From Solirubrobacterales bacterium (GTDB lineage: Bacteria > Actinomycetota > Thermoleophilia > Solirubrobacterales > Solirubrobacteraceae): 7,051 nucleotides of DNA. Under the pieces are notes generated by a model. It was not told the DNA's origin. It worked only from the letters and a program-made list of their open reading frames with translations, and did not search any database. Positions within the stretch are counted from its first letter, which is position 1; each line of letters begins with the position of its first letter. The position numbers and the translations under genes were made by a program. Below are positions 1-5,294 of the stretch, piece by piece. The stretch spans positions 10,993 to 18,043 of the forward strand of contig QHBV01000251.1 in the NCBI GenBank assembly GCA_003244035.1. Reading direction: 5' to 3'.

Positions 1-177
1 GCCCGGCGTCCGTCTGTGAGCTTGGCTGTGCGGCAGCTCACCGATGAAGGACGGCTCCGCTCGCGACCACGATCGCGGTGGCTGTTGCTCGGACGGCCGC
101 CCGAGGAGCTGCGAAAGTTGCACGAGCGCAGTAGCTCTCGACGGCTCGCGCAGGATGAGCCTGCCGCCGAAGAATGA
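1..177 (+). CDS. Crp/Fnr-type transcriptional regulator, C-terminal end only (5' part outside window)
   Basis: Reading frame 1 is open from the first base to a TGA at 175-177 and gives 58 residues. The start ARRPSVSLAVRQLTDEGRLR looks like the recognition helix and wing of a Crp/Fnr-type helix-turn-helix: an Arg-Arg-Pro-Ser-Val motif, then a helix, then the 'L-x-x-x-G-x-L' turn into the wing. A Trp-Leu-Leu-Leu-Gly strand (residues 27-31) and a Pro-Pro-Glu-Glu-Leu helix follow. This layout is typical of actinobacterial Crp-family proteins, which carry an N-terminal cyclic-nucleotide-binding-like domain; that domain would lie left of the window. The last 20 residues are a charged, low-complexity tail. 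The protein would bind promoter DNA as a dimer. Its effector and targets cannot be told from this fragment. The family call is fairly secure; another winged-helix family is the alternative. Confidence 0.78.
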   Translation, partial: ARRPSVSLAVRQLTDEGRLRSRPRSRWLLLGRPPEELRKLHERSSSRRLAQDEPAAEE

Positions 178-711
178 GTCCTTGACGCTCGCGACCGGCG
201 GAGTGGCGTGCTCCAGGGCGTCGGCGGCGTCTCCGTTCCGAACTGGTTGACAGACGGGACGTTCATCGTCTGCGGTGAGCGTGGGGCGGGAGCGGTGAGG
301 CGTGCACGGAGAAGCACCCCCGCTCGGCGCAGCCCCAAAGCTCCACCTGGACCTCCGCCAGGCACTGCAGGAGCTCGACGAGCTCTTCAGCCTCGATCAT
401 CTCGTCGGGCCCGCTCGACGGACGCCTCAGCATCCATTGCTCTCGCGTCCTGATCGATCCAACGTCGCCGCCTGGTCCCCGACGACACCCGGGGCTTGAA
501 CACGCGTCCGGTCGCCGATTGGGCGCTCCGGCTGGAGCATCCTGCTTTTCGTTCGTTCGCGGACGATCGCGTCGAAGGAGATGTCTCTGTAGCGCGAGGA
601 GGGCTACTGTCGGAGATATTGTGCTTTGCGTCGCTCCAGACCCCGGTGGCGTCCCTGGCCAACCGGCGTTCAACGTTTGGAGCAGCATGCGACTCGACCG
701 CAGGACCCGAG

Positions 712-739
712 GTTCGCGACGCACGGTGTTGTCGCGAAC
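712..739. repeat. Perfect 9-bp inverted repeat with 10-base spacer
   Basis: GTTCGCGAC at 712-720 is exactly complementary to GTCGCGAAC at 731-739, with a 10-base spacer. Each arm contains the small palindrome TCGCGA. No T-run follows, so it does not look like a classic terminator. It lies in the gene-poor stretch, about 250 bases before the sigma factor gene. It could be an operator for a dimeric regulator or a stem in a transcript; the sequence does not decide between these. Confidence 0.5.
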
Positions 740-902
740 AGTGTGCTGGCGACTTCGTGGAGAGGTCAACCCCCGACGCCGCGTCATCGGCGCGCAGTGC
801 TTCAGCCGGTTTGGCGGTTTGATGCGGCACCTGCCGCCTTGCTCTTGTCAGCAGTCGACGTCTGCCAGGACGACCTGCCCTCCCTCCGTCTCCCTCGGCG
901 GC

Positions 903-969
903 CGGTCGCCACTTGCGACCGCACGAGAGAAACGGTTTGGCCGTTCGAGATCGTGGAGCAACGAGATCG
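903..969 (+). promoter_or_regulatory. Structured leader or operator region before the sigma factor gene
   Basis: Three small elements are packed into 67 bases that end 23 bases before the GTG start at 993. CGGTCGC (903-909) and GCGACCG (915-921) form a perfect 7-bp stem with a 5-base loop. AACGG (931-935) and CCGTT (941-945) form a perfect 5-bp stem with a 5-base loop. CGAGATCG is then repeated directly at 946-953 and 962-969, 16 bases apart. The elements do not overlap. Stems suggest a folded 5' leader, while the direct repeat suggests a protein-binding site. I see no clear -35/-10 pair, so the transcript start is unknown. The regulatory role is inference from position and symmetry. Confidence 0.35.
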
Positions 970-992
970 ACCTCGAACTCTGAGAGGCCGAC

Positions 993-1679
993 GTGATTCC
1001 GAACACGACCGTCCAAGAGGCCCAGGCCACGGGAGCAGCCCCGCTGAGGCCGCCGCCGCGCGAATGCCGCAGCGCCGTGTCAGGGCGGACGCTGGATGCG
1101 GAGTCGCGAGCGTGGGTGGCTCGTCTCCGCGGGATCGAGCCGGTGCGTCGCATGGCCATCGCACAGCTTCACGAGCGTCTGCGCCGCGAGGCGCGGTTTG
1201 AGATCCGCAAGCGCGCCAGATGCTTGCCGGAGCTTGCCGCGAGTGACCTCGACGATCTCGCCGTGCAGGCCGCCGACGACGCCCTGATGACGCTGTTGCG
1301 CAAGCTCGGTGACTATCGCGGTGACAGCCAGTTTTGGACCTGGGCGCGGAGATTCGCGCAGCTCGAGGCGCCGGTCAGCATCCGCCGTCGTCTGGGGCAC
1401 GACCACCTCGTGCCTGCTGACCTCCCGCCCGCGTTACTGGACCCAGCGGCTGTCGGGGGTTCTCCGCCTGAGCTCGTCGAACTCCGCCTGCTGCTTGAAA
1501 CGGTCACCGTCCTTGTCGCTCAGCTAACGCAACGCCAGCGAACTGTCCTGGTCGCGATCGCGATCAACGGCGATTCGCCGGCAGCCCTGGCGATCGAGCT
1601 CGACACGACACCGGGGGCGATCTACAAGACGCTGCACGACGCACGTAAGAAGTTGAAGGCGCAGCTTGCGTTGAACTGA
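993..1679 (+). CDS. RNA polymerase sigma factor, sigma-70/ECF-like
   Basis: The 228-residue protein should bind core RNA polymerase and direct it to a subset of promoters. Region 2 lies at about residues 54-135: Asp-Leu-Asp-Asp-Leu (85-89), Tyr-Arg-Gly-Asp-Ser (108-112) and Trp-Thr-Trp (115-117) match the 'DDL ... FRG-S-F-TW' pattern of the core- and -10-binding helices. A Pro-rich linker (about 141-159) follows. Region 4 is at about 168-224, with LTQRQRTVL, a DSPAALAIELDTTPGAI helix-turn-helix and a basic DARKKLKAQL end, which reads -35 elements. The start is firm: an in-frame TGA lies at 981-983, GTG 993 is the first start after it, and GAGAGG (982-987) sits 5 bases upstream. The first ~33 residues are Pro/Ala-rich and match no known domain. 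The length is slightly above that of a minimal ECF sigma. The next gene starts 12 bases on and is not a zinc-finger anti-sigma. The target promoters are unknown. Confidence 0.85.
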   Translation: MIPNTTVQEAQATGAAPLRPPPRECRSAVSGRTLDAESRAWVARLRGIEPVRRMAIAQLHERLRREARFEIRKRARCLPELAASDLDDLAVQAADDALMTLLRKLGDYRGDSQFWTWARRFAQLEAPVSIRRRLGHDHLVPADLPPALLDPAAVGGSPPELVELRLLLETVTVLVAQLTQRQRTVLVAIAINGDSPAALAIELDTTPGAIYKTLHDARKKLKAQLALN

Positions 1680-1691
1680 GCGGCGACTGAG

Positions 1692-1910
1692 ATGGCCACC
1701 CACTCGTACATCGAAGCCGGAATCGAAGAGATCGTCCGCGTACTACGCGGCTCCCGCGTGCTCACCCGTCAGCGGCTGGACGAGGCATTGAATGCCTCGG
1801 ACTGGCCGGACGGGATGTTTGAGGCTGCGTTGCGGCGTGCTGTCGAGCAGGGCCGCGTGCGTCGGCTTCAGGACGGGCTGCTGGAGATCGGGTCGGACGA
1901 GTGGGTCTAG
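1692..1910 (+). CDS. Small winged-helix-like protein, unknown function
   Basis: This 72-residue protein starts 12 bases after the sigma factor stop, so it is probably on the same transcript. I do not recognise a named family. The pattern reads as a small winged helix: helix 1 at about residues 8-20, helix 2 at about 25-34 (TRQRLDEALN), a recognition-like helix at about 42-53 (MFEAALRRAVEQG), then a two-strand wing RVRRLQDGLLEIG (55-67). There are no cysteines, membrane segments or signal peptide, so it is not a classic zinc-binding or membrane anti-sigma factor. The ribosome site is weak (a GA-rich run ending one base before the ATG), which fits coupling to translation of the sigma gene. It could bind DNA, or bind the sigma factor and tune it; both are inference. 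A real gene is likely from the helix-friendly sequence, G/C-rich third positions and tight spacing. Confidence 0.65.
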   Translation: MATHSYIEAGIEEIVRVLRGSRVLTRQRLDEALNASDWPDGMFEAALRRAVEQGRVRRLQDGLLEIGSDEWV

Positions 1911-1958
1911 CGGCCTAGCGCCTGTTCGGTGCGTCACACTGCTCGGGGGTGGCCGGTC

Positions 1959-3350
1959 TTACGTGCGCGAGGCGCGTTGCCCACGGTCATTTTCGTGCGA
2001 GCGCGGTTGCGTGCTCAGCGCCGATAGGTCGGGCGTTGCCTCGACAGGGATCGGGTGTTCCTCCTGGGGCATCACGTCGGCGGCGTCGCCGACCTGGCTT
2101 GATAGGTAGGGGGCGAGGTAGCGTCCCGCGAGCTTGTCCGGTGGCCACCACAGAGCCTCTCCGGAGATCGTCGAGTCGTCGCCTGCTCCGCCGCTGAGGT
2201 CAGCGCGCAGGTAGCGCTCGGGTCCGCCGGTCAAGAGCACCCCGCGCAAGATGGGATGAAATGGCTGAGGGTCGAGCTCCACGCCCACCGATGCGGCGAT
2301 CGCTTCGGCGACGGCATCGGCCTGCTGGGCGGCCAGGCCTCCCTGCTTGATCGGGAACGTGGTTGCGTCACCGGCGGCAAAGACGCCATCGAAGCCCGCA
2401 AGCCGGCCATGGAGGTCGGTGTGCATGAATCCGTCGTGGTCGCACGGGATGCCGCGCAGGCGAGGACCGACCAAGCGGGGCTGGGTGACGACTCGGTCAA
2501 CCCACATACGCCGATTTCCCGGTGTGATGTCGATCCTTCCGTCACGACCCGGCACCCCGTAGCTGCTCGTGTACAGCGCTACGTCGTTCTTGTCGAGCAG
2601 CTGGCGTACCGCGGCGCTGGCGGTCTTGCCGAAGATCCCGAGCGGCTCCTCCTCGGGGGTTATCAGGCTCAGCTCGACCTCGGCGCGGTCCCGCGTGGCG
2701 CACCACGCCGCGGTCATCAACGCGAGGTCATACAGCGGCAGCGGCCAGCTCGCACCACCTGGCTTGACGAACGCCACCGTGCGAACCCGATCCTCGCGAA
2801 GCCGCTGCAGCAGCAGCCGATAGTTCGGCCCATCAGCACCGCCGTGAAAGGTGAGCACTCCCTCCGACTCCCATTCATGCTCAGGGTGCGCGCCGAGCGC
2901 AAGCACGAGCATGTCGTAGGGAAGCTCATCACCATCCCTGGTGACCGCGCGGTGACGGCCGTGGTCGAAGCGGTCCAGCGTTCCACGATGCCAGTGAGCG
3001 CCGAGCTCGCCCGCGGTGTCCTCCAGCCGCAGGCCACGCACGCGCTGCGGGTTGAACGGCTGCGACACCGACATCGACCGGTTGATGAACTTCAGCTCCG
3101 GCGCCAGGATCGTGATCTCGACGCGATCTGGCGCCAGCGCGCGCAACGCCAGCAGCGTCTCGAGCCCCGCAACCCCGCCGCCGGCGATCAGCACCCGCTT
3201 CCGGCTGCGTTCAGAGCAGCCGCGCCTGGGGTCCTCAGCAGCGATTTCGCGCTCGATCATCGCTTCTGAGGCCAGCTGGCCGCCTTCGTTGAAGCGTTCG
3301 ATGCCGATCTCGTCCTGCGCCCGGACCGCTTGTAGCCGCTCAGACCTCAT
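1959..3350 (-). CDS. FAD-dependent oxidoreductase, sulfide:quinone reductase/NDH-2 superfamily, without SQR cysteines
   Basis: This 463-residue protein has the two-Rossmann layout of the pyridine nucleotide-disulfide oxidoreductase superfamily. The FAD site is RVLIAGGGVAGLE (Gly57-Gly62, Glu64), and the second FAD contact is GVFAAGDATTFPIKQGG (322-338, Asp328). In NDH-2 and related enzymes a second GxGxxG binds NAD(P)H; the matching segment here (KPGGASWPLPLYDLA, 196-210) lacks it and resembles the SQR segment, but has Trp202 where I recall SQR having a catalytic Cys. The only cysteines (45, 217, 303) are not in a redox-pair pattern. It is therefore flavin-dependent with an unassigned electron donor and acceptor. 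The start is uncertain: ATG 3350 has AGAAGG directly touching it, and Met31 (ATG at 3260) is possible; the conserved fold begins only at residue 51. No transmembrane helix is evident. The last ~45 residues are a Pro/Ser-rich tail. The gene is convergent with the sigma pair and divergent from DUF488. Confidence 0.8.
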   Translation of the reverse strand: MRSERLQAVRAQDEIGIERFNEGGQLASEAMIEREIAAEDPRRGCSERSRKRVLIAGGGVAGLETLLALRALAPDRVEITILAPELKFINRSMSVSQPFNPQRVRGLRLEDTAGELGAHWHRGTLDRFDHGRHRAVTRDGDELPYDMLVLALGAHPEHEWESEGVLTFHGGADGPNYRLLLQRLREDRVRTVAFVKPGGASWPLPLYDLALMTAAWCATRDRAEVELSLITPEEEPLGIFGKTASAAVRQLLDKNDVALYTSSYGVPGRDGRIDITPGNRRMWVDRVVTQPRLVGPRLRGIPCDHDGFMHTDLHGRLAGFDGVFAAGDATTFPIKQGGLAAQQADAVAEAIAASVGVELDPQPFHPILRGVLLTGGPERYLRADLSGGAGDDSTISGEALWWPPDKLAGRYLAPYLSSQVGDAADVMPQEEHPIPVEATPDLSALSTQPRSHENDRGQRASRT

Positions 3351-3371
3351 CCTTCTCTAGCGTAGGGCCGC

Positions 3372-3899
3372 GTGGGAGTCTTACGTGATCTGCCCTTGTC
3401 GATCGTAAGAAATCGACAGACAACCACGCTAGTAGATGATCATGCGCCGCATGTCATTCGGATCGAAGATCGACCGTCTCCGCGCCAGCGGGCAGCCCGC
3501 GCGGCGTGTCTCGGACCGGAGGGGTGCGCGATCGACGTTCGCCTGAAGCGCGCCTACGAGCCCGCGACGTCTGCGGACGGCAATCGCGTGCTCGTGGACA
3601 GGCTGTGGCCGCGCGGGGTCTCCCGGGCGCGGGCGAAGCTCGATCAGTGGGACAAAGCGCTGGCACCGAGCACCGAGCTGAGGAAGTGGTTCGGGCACGA
3701 ACCGAGCCGCTTTGACGAGTTCAGGCGACGCTACATCGCGGAGCTTCGCGGCCAGCGTTCCCGGTTGACGGCGCTCCGCCGCGTGGCGCGGGCCGAGACA
3801 TTGACGCTCGTCTACGGCGCTCGCGACAGCGAGCACAACGAAGCCGTCGTGCTCGCGGAGGTCCTGCGGCGCGGACTGCCGAAAGCTCAGAGCCGGTGA
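3372..3899 (+). CDS. DUF488 family protein (YeaO-like), true start probably downstream
   Basis: From residue 54 on, the sequence follows the DUF488/YeaO family closely: IDVRLKRAYEPA at the start, then GNRVLVDRLWPRG, the WDKALAPSTELRKWF block, RRRYIAEL, and a C-terminal LTLVYGARDSEHNEAVVLAEVL. The family's biochemical role is not established, to my knowledge. YeaO proteins are about 115-120 residues long and begin right at this point. The 53 residues read before it (Arg-rich, no known motif) are probably not part of the protein, or are a lineage-specific extension. GTG 3372 is the first start after an in-frame TAG at 3363-3365, but it has no ribosome site. The only strong Shine-Dalgarno is GGAGGGG at 3518-3524, which points to position 3531 (an ATC codon). 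The gene is divergent from the flavoprotein, with only 21 bases between the outermost starts. Confidence 0.82.
   Translation: MGVLRDLPLSIVRNRQTTTLVDDHAPHVIRIEDRPSPRQRAARAACLGPEGCAIDVRLKRAYEPATSADGNRVLVDRLWPRGVSRARAKLDQWDKALAPSTELRKWFGHEPSRFDEFRRRYIAELRGQRSRLTALRRVARAETLTLVYGARDSEHNEAVVLAEVLRRGLPKAQSR
3379..3410. repeat. Inverted repeat between the divergent flavoprotein and DUF488 genes
   Basis: TCTTACG (3379-3385) is exactly complementary to CGTAAGA (3404-3410). Inside it, GATC at 3387-3390 and GATC at 3401-3404 can extend the pairing if a GT is bulged out, leaving a 10-base centre. The element lies 29 bases upstream of the minus-strand ATG at 3350 and inside the doubtful 5' end of the DUF488 frame. 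That is where an operator shared by two divergent promoters would be expected. CGTAAGAA recurs at 3920-3927 in the hairpin after DUF488. The regulator is unknown. Confidence 0.45.
3413..3440 (+). promoter_or_regulatory. Weak candidate promoter for DUF488
   Basis: TCGACA (3413-3418) and GATGAT (3435-3440) are separated by 16 bases and partly match sigma-70 -35 and -10 boxes (5 of 6 and 4 of 6 positions). A transcript from about 3447 would begin after the GTG at 3372 and would favour the downstream start near 3531. Such partial matches are common by chance, so this is only suggestive. Confidence 0.2.
3518..3524 (+). promoter_or_regulatory. Strong Shine-Dalgarno just before the DUF488 family core
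   Basis: GGAGGGG lies 6 bases before the ATC codon at 3531, exactly where the family-conserved part of DUF488 begins. A GTG overlaps its end at 3524 but is out of frame with DUF488. This supports translation starting near 3531, by an unusual ATC start or after a sequencing error, rather than at GTG 3372. Confidence 0.4.
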
Positions 3900-3906
3900 T
3901 GAACCT

Positions 3907-3940
3907 GGTCCGAGGTGACCGTAAGAAGCGGTTACCGACC
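3907..3940 (+). terminator. Bulged hairpin after DUF488, possible intrinsic terminator
   Basis: Seven bases after the DUF488 stop (TGA 3897-3899), GGTGACCG (3914-3921) pairs with CGGTTACC (3929-3936) over 8 bp including one G-T pair, with a 7-base loop. GGTC (3907-3910) and GACC (3937-3940) add 4 bp across a three-base bulge. No T-run follows, but high-GC actinobacterial terminators often lack one. The placement directly after a stop codon is the main support; a role in mRNA protection is the alternative. Confidence 0.45.
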
Positions 3941-4081
3941 GACGCTAGAGATATGTGCAAGGCAGAGCGCTACCCGGTGTTGTCCCGATTCAGCGGACGG
4001 GTCAAGCGCTCGGACGCGGCGGACAGGCGTGTCCACCCTCCCCTCCCGGGCCGAGCCTTCACCCACCGCCACGTCCAGGCA

Positions 4082-4123
4082 TGACCCGGGCGGCTCGCCG
4101 ATCGACGGGTCACCCGGCCGCCC
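4082..4123 (+). promoter_or_regulatory. Competing inverted repeats upstream of the dehydrogenase operon
   Basis: TGACCCG (4082-4088) pairs perfectly with CGGGTCA (4106-4112). GGGCGGC (4088-4094) pairs perfectly with GCCGCCC (4117-4123). The two 7-bp stems share base 4088 and interleave, so they cannot both form as simple hairpins. A third symmetry, CGGGTCACCCG (4106-4116), overlaps both right-hand arms. The element ends 61 bases before the ATG at 4185. Such a layout could be a leader with alternative folds, or overlapping operator sites. Further upstream in the same intergenic stretch (3941-4184) I see a small hairpin, GGACA/TGTCC (4021-4034), but no clear promoter and no tRNA. Confidence 0.35.
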
Positions 4124-4184
4124 CGAGTGAACGCTCCGCGATTCGACCGCGAAGCGCGATGTCTGCTCGCACAAAAGGAGCCTG

Positions 4185-5249
4185 ATGACGACGCACAGCC
4201 CGAGTCGTACGCTCACGGTCGCGGTCGTGACGCCGATCGACGCGGAGCTGGTCGAGCCGATCCGTGCGGTCGCCGACGGCGTCGAGGTGCTCTACGAGCC
4301 AGATCTGCTGCCTCCGATCCGCTACCCCGGCGACCATCAGGGGGTCGAGGGGTTCAGTCGCGACCCTGACTCCGAGCGCCGCTGGCAGGAGCTGCTCGCC
4401 AGCGCCGAGGTGCTCTTTGGCATTCCTGGTGACTCGCCCTCCGGGCTGGCTGCGGCGGTGCGAAGCAACCCGCGGCTGCGGTGGGTGCAGGGCACTGCCG
4501 CCGGCACGGGCGAGCAGGTCAAGGCGGCCGCGCTGAGCGAAGAGGAGCTCGAGCGCGTGGTGATCACCAGCGCCAGCGGCGTGCACGTTGGACCGCTGGC
4601 GGAGTTCTGCCTGCTGGGCCTGCTTCATTTCACCAAGGACGTGCCACGCCTGCGAGCTGATCAGCACGCGCGCCATTGGGACCACTACCCGGTAGCCGAG
4701 CTGCGTGGCAGCACCCTGCTGGTGCTCGGGCTCGGGGCGATCGGGACGGAGGTCGCCCGACTGGCGAAGGCGTTCGGAATGCACACGATCGGAGTCAACC
4801 GCCGGGGTGTGAGCGACTCGCCGTACGTCGACGAGGTGTACTCGCCCGAGCGCCTGCATGACGTGCTCGCGCGGGCGCAGGCGGTGGTGGTGACACTGCC
4901 TATGACCGAGGAGACCGAGGGGATGCTCGATGCAGATGCGTTCGCGGCGGTGAGGCCGGGCGCGATCCTGGTCGACGCCGGCCGTGGCGGGGTGATCGAC
5001 GAGTCGGCGCTGGCGCAGGCGCTGCGCGAGCAGCGTCTGAAGGGTGCCGCGCTCGAGGTCTTCGCCACCGAGCCTCTGCCCACGGACAGTCCGCTGTGGG
5101 ATCTGCCTAACGTGCTGATCAGCCCCCACACCGCAGCGCTGTCGACACACGAGAACGAGCGCATCGACGAGCTGTTCACCGAGAACCTGCGCCGCTACCT
5201 GCGCGGCGAGGAGCTGCTCAGCCGCGTCGACACGAAGCTCTTCTACTGA
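4185..5249 (+). CDS. D-2-hydroxyacid dehydrogenase (phosphoglycerate dehydrogenase/glyoxylate reductase-like), probably NADP(H)-linked
   Basis: This 354-residue cytoplasmic enzyme should interconvert a 2-ketoacid and a D-2-hydroxyacid. The nucleotide-binding domain carries LLVLGLGAIGTEVARLAKAFG (Gly182-Gly187 motif). The catalytic set is complete: Arg267 in VDAGRGGVIDESAL, Glu296 in ALEVFATEPLP, and His315 in ISPHTAA. After the second strand the sequence is IGVNRRG (Arg206-Arg207), where NAD-specific members usually have Asp, so NADP(H) is inferred. The substrate is not clear; glyoxylate, hydroxypyruvate or a related acid is plausible. Length and domain order (split catalytic domain at residues 1-~125 and ~310-354 around the cofactor domain) fit the family. 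The start ATG has AAAAGGAG (4173-4180) 4 bases upstream and is well supported. The tal-pgi gene follows 45 bases on, on the same strand, suggesting an operon. Confidence 0.88.
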   Translation: MTTHSPSRTLTVAVVTPIDAELVEPIRAVADGVEVLYEPDLLPPIRYPGDHQGVEGFSRDPDSERRWQELLASAEVLFGIPGDSPSGLAAAVRSNPRLRWVQGTAAGTGEQVKAAALSEEELERVVITSASGVHVGPLAEFCLLGLLHFTKDVPRLRADQHARHWDHYPVAELRGSTLLVLGLGAIGTEVARLAKAFGMHTIGVNRRGVSDSPYVDEVYSPERLHDVLARAQAVVVTLPMTEETEGMLDADAFAAVRPGAILVDAGRGGVIDESALAQALREQRLKGAALEVFATEPLPTDSPLWDLPNVLISPHTAALSTHENERIDELFTENLRRYLRGEELLSRVDTKLFY

Positions 5250-5269
5250 TGCGCGCGCCGCGCATATCA
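5247..5269 (+). repeat. Hairpin overlapping the dehydrogenase stop codon
   Basis: ATGCGCG (5249-5255) pairs perfectly with CGCGCAT (5259-5265) around a 3-base loop. Alternatively TGAT (5247-5250) and ATCA (5266-5269) close the stem with two bases bulged out. The stem includes the dehydrogenase stop codon (5247-5249) and ends 7 bases before the ribosome site of tal-pgi. There is no T-run. It could mark partial termination, an mRNA processing point, or nothing; the sequence alone cannot tell. Confidence 0.4.
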
Positions 5270-5294
5270 GCCATCTAAGGAGATCGAGATTCCC

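Larger units (their letters stand above)
178..992. other. Long stretch without a convincing gene (about 815 bases)
   Basis: Several overlapping frames are open here on both strands, but none reads like a known protein and none has a good ribosome binding site. A hand count over 541-720 gives about 62% G+C. The frame 496-822 (+) has only about 62% G/C at third positions, well below the neighbouring genes, so it behaves like non-coding DNA. The best coding-like spot is about 302-433, where two exactly opposed frames look equally good: plus from GTG 302 with a Leu/Asp-rich helix, and minus from ATG 433 to 263 with a Glu/Leu-rich helix. A perfect TTGACA hexamer lies at 247-252, but I find no good -10 partner at 16-18 bases. 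The repeats at 712-739 and 903-969 are listed separately. A weak GC hairpin (824-837) followed by a pyrimidine-rich run is also present. The stretch may be regulatory, or may hold a decayed or very small gene. Confidence 0.5.

Noticed and set aside
247..252. Perfect TTGACA -35 box
   Set aside because: No acceptable -10 hexamer lies 16-18 bases downstream and no supported gene follows closely on that strand, so I do not call a promoter.
496..822. Plus-strand frame of 108 codons in the gene-poor stretch
   Set aside because: The composition looks passable, but third positions are only about 62% G/C, there is no Shine-Dalgarno before the TTG start, and I recognise no domain.
387..1016. Long open frame on the minus strand reaching into the sigma gene start
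   Set aside because: The translation is Arg/Ser/Pro-rich with no motif, has no ribosome site, and overlaps the supported sigma gene start.
2256..3269. A 337-codon open frame on the plus strand
   Set aside because: It is opposite the flavoprotein gene, whose FAD motifs are clear. The plus frame has no recognisable motif.
1956..3387. 10-base exact repeat GTCTTACGTG at 1956-1965 and 3378-3387, flanking the flavoprotein gene
   Set aside because: It looks like target-site or insertion repeats, but by simple expectation about twenty chance 10-base pairs occur in a 7 kb window, and no terminal inverted repeats or transposase accompany it.
3994..4024. Three CGGAC repeats (3994, 4011, 4020)
   Set aside because: The spacing is irregular (17 and 9 bases), and 5-base repeats are expected often in GC-rich DNA.
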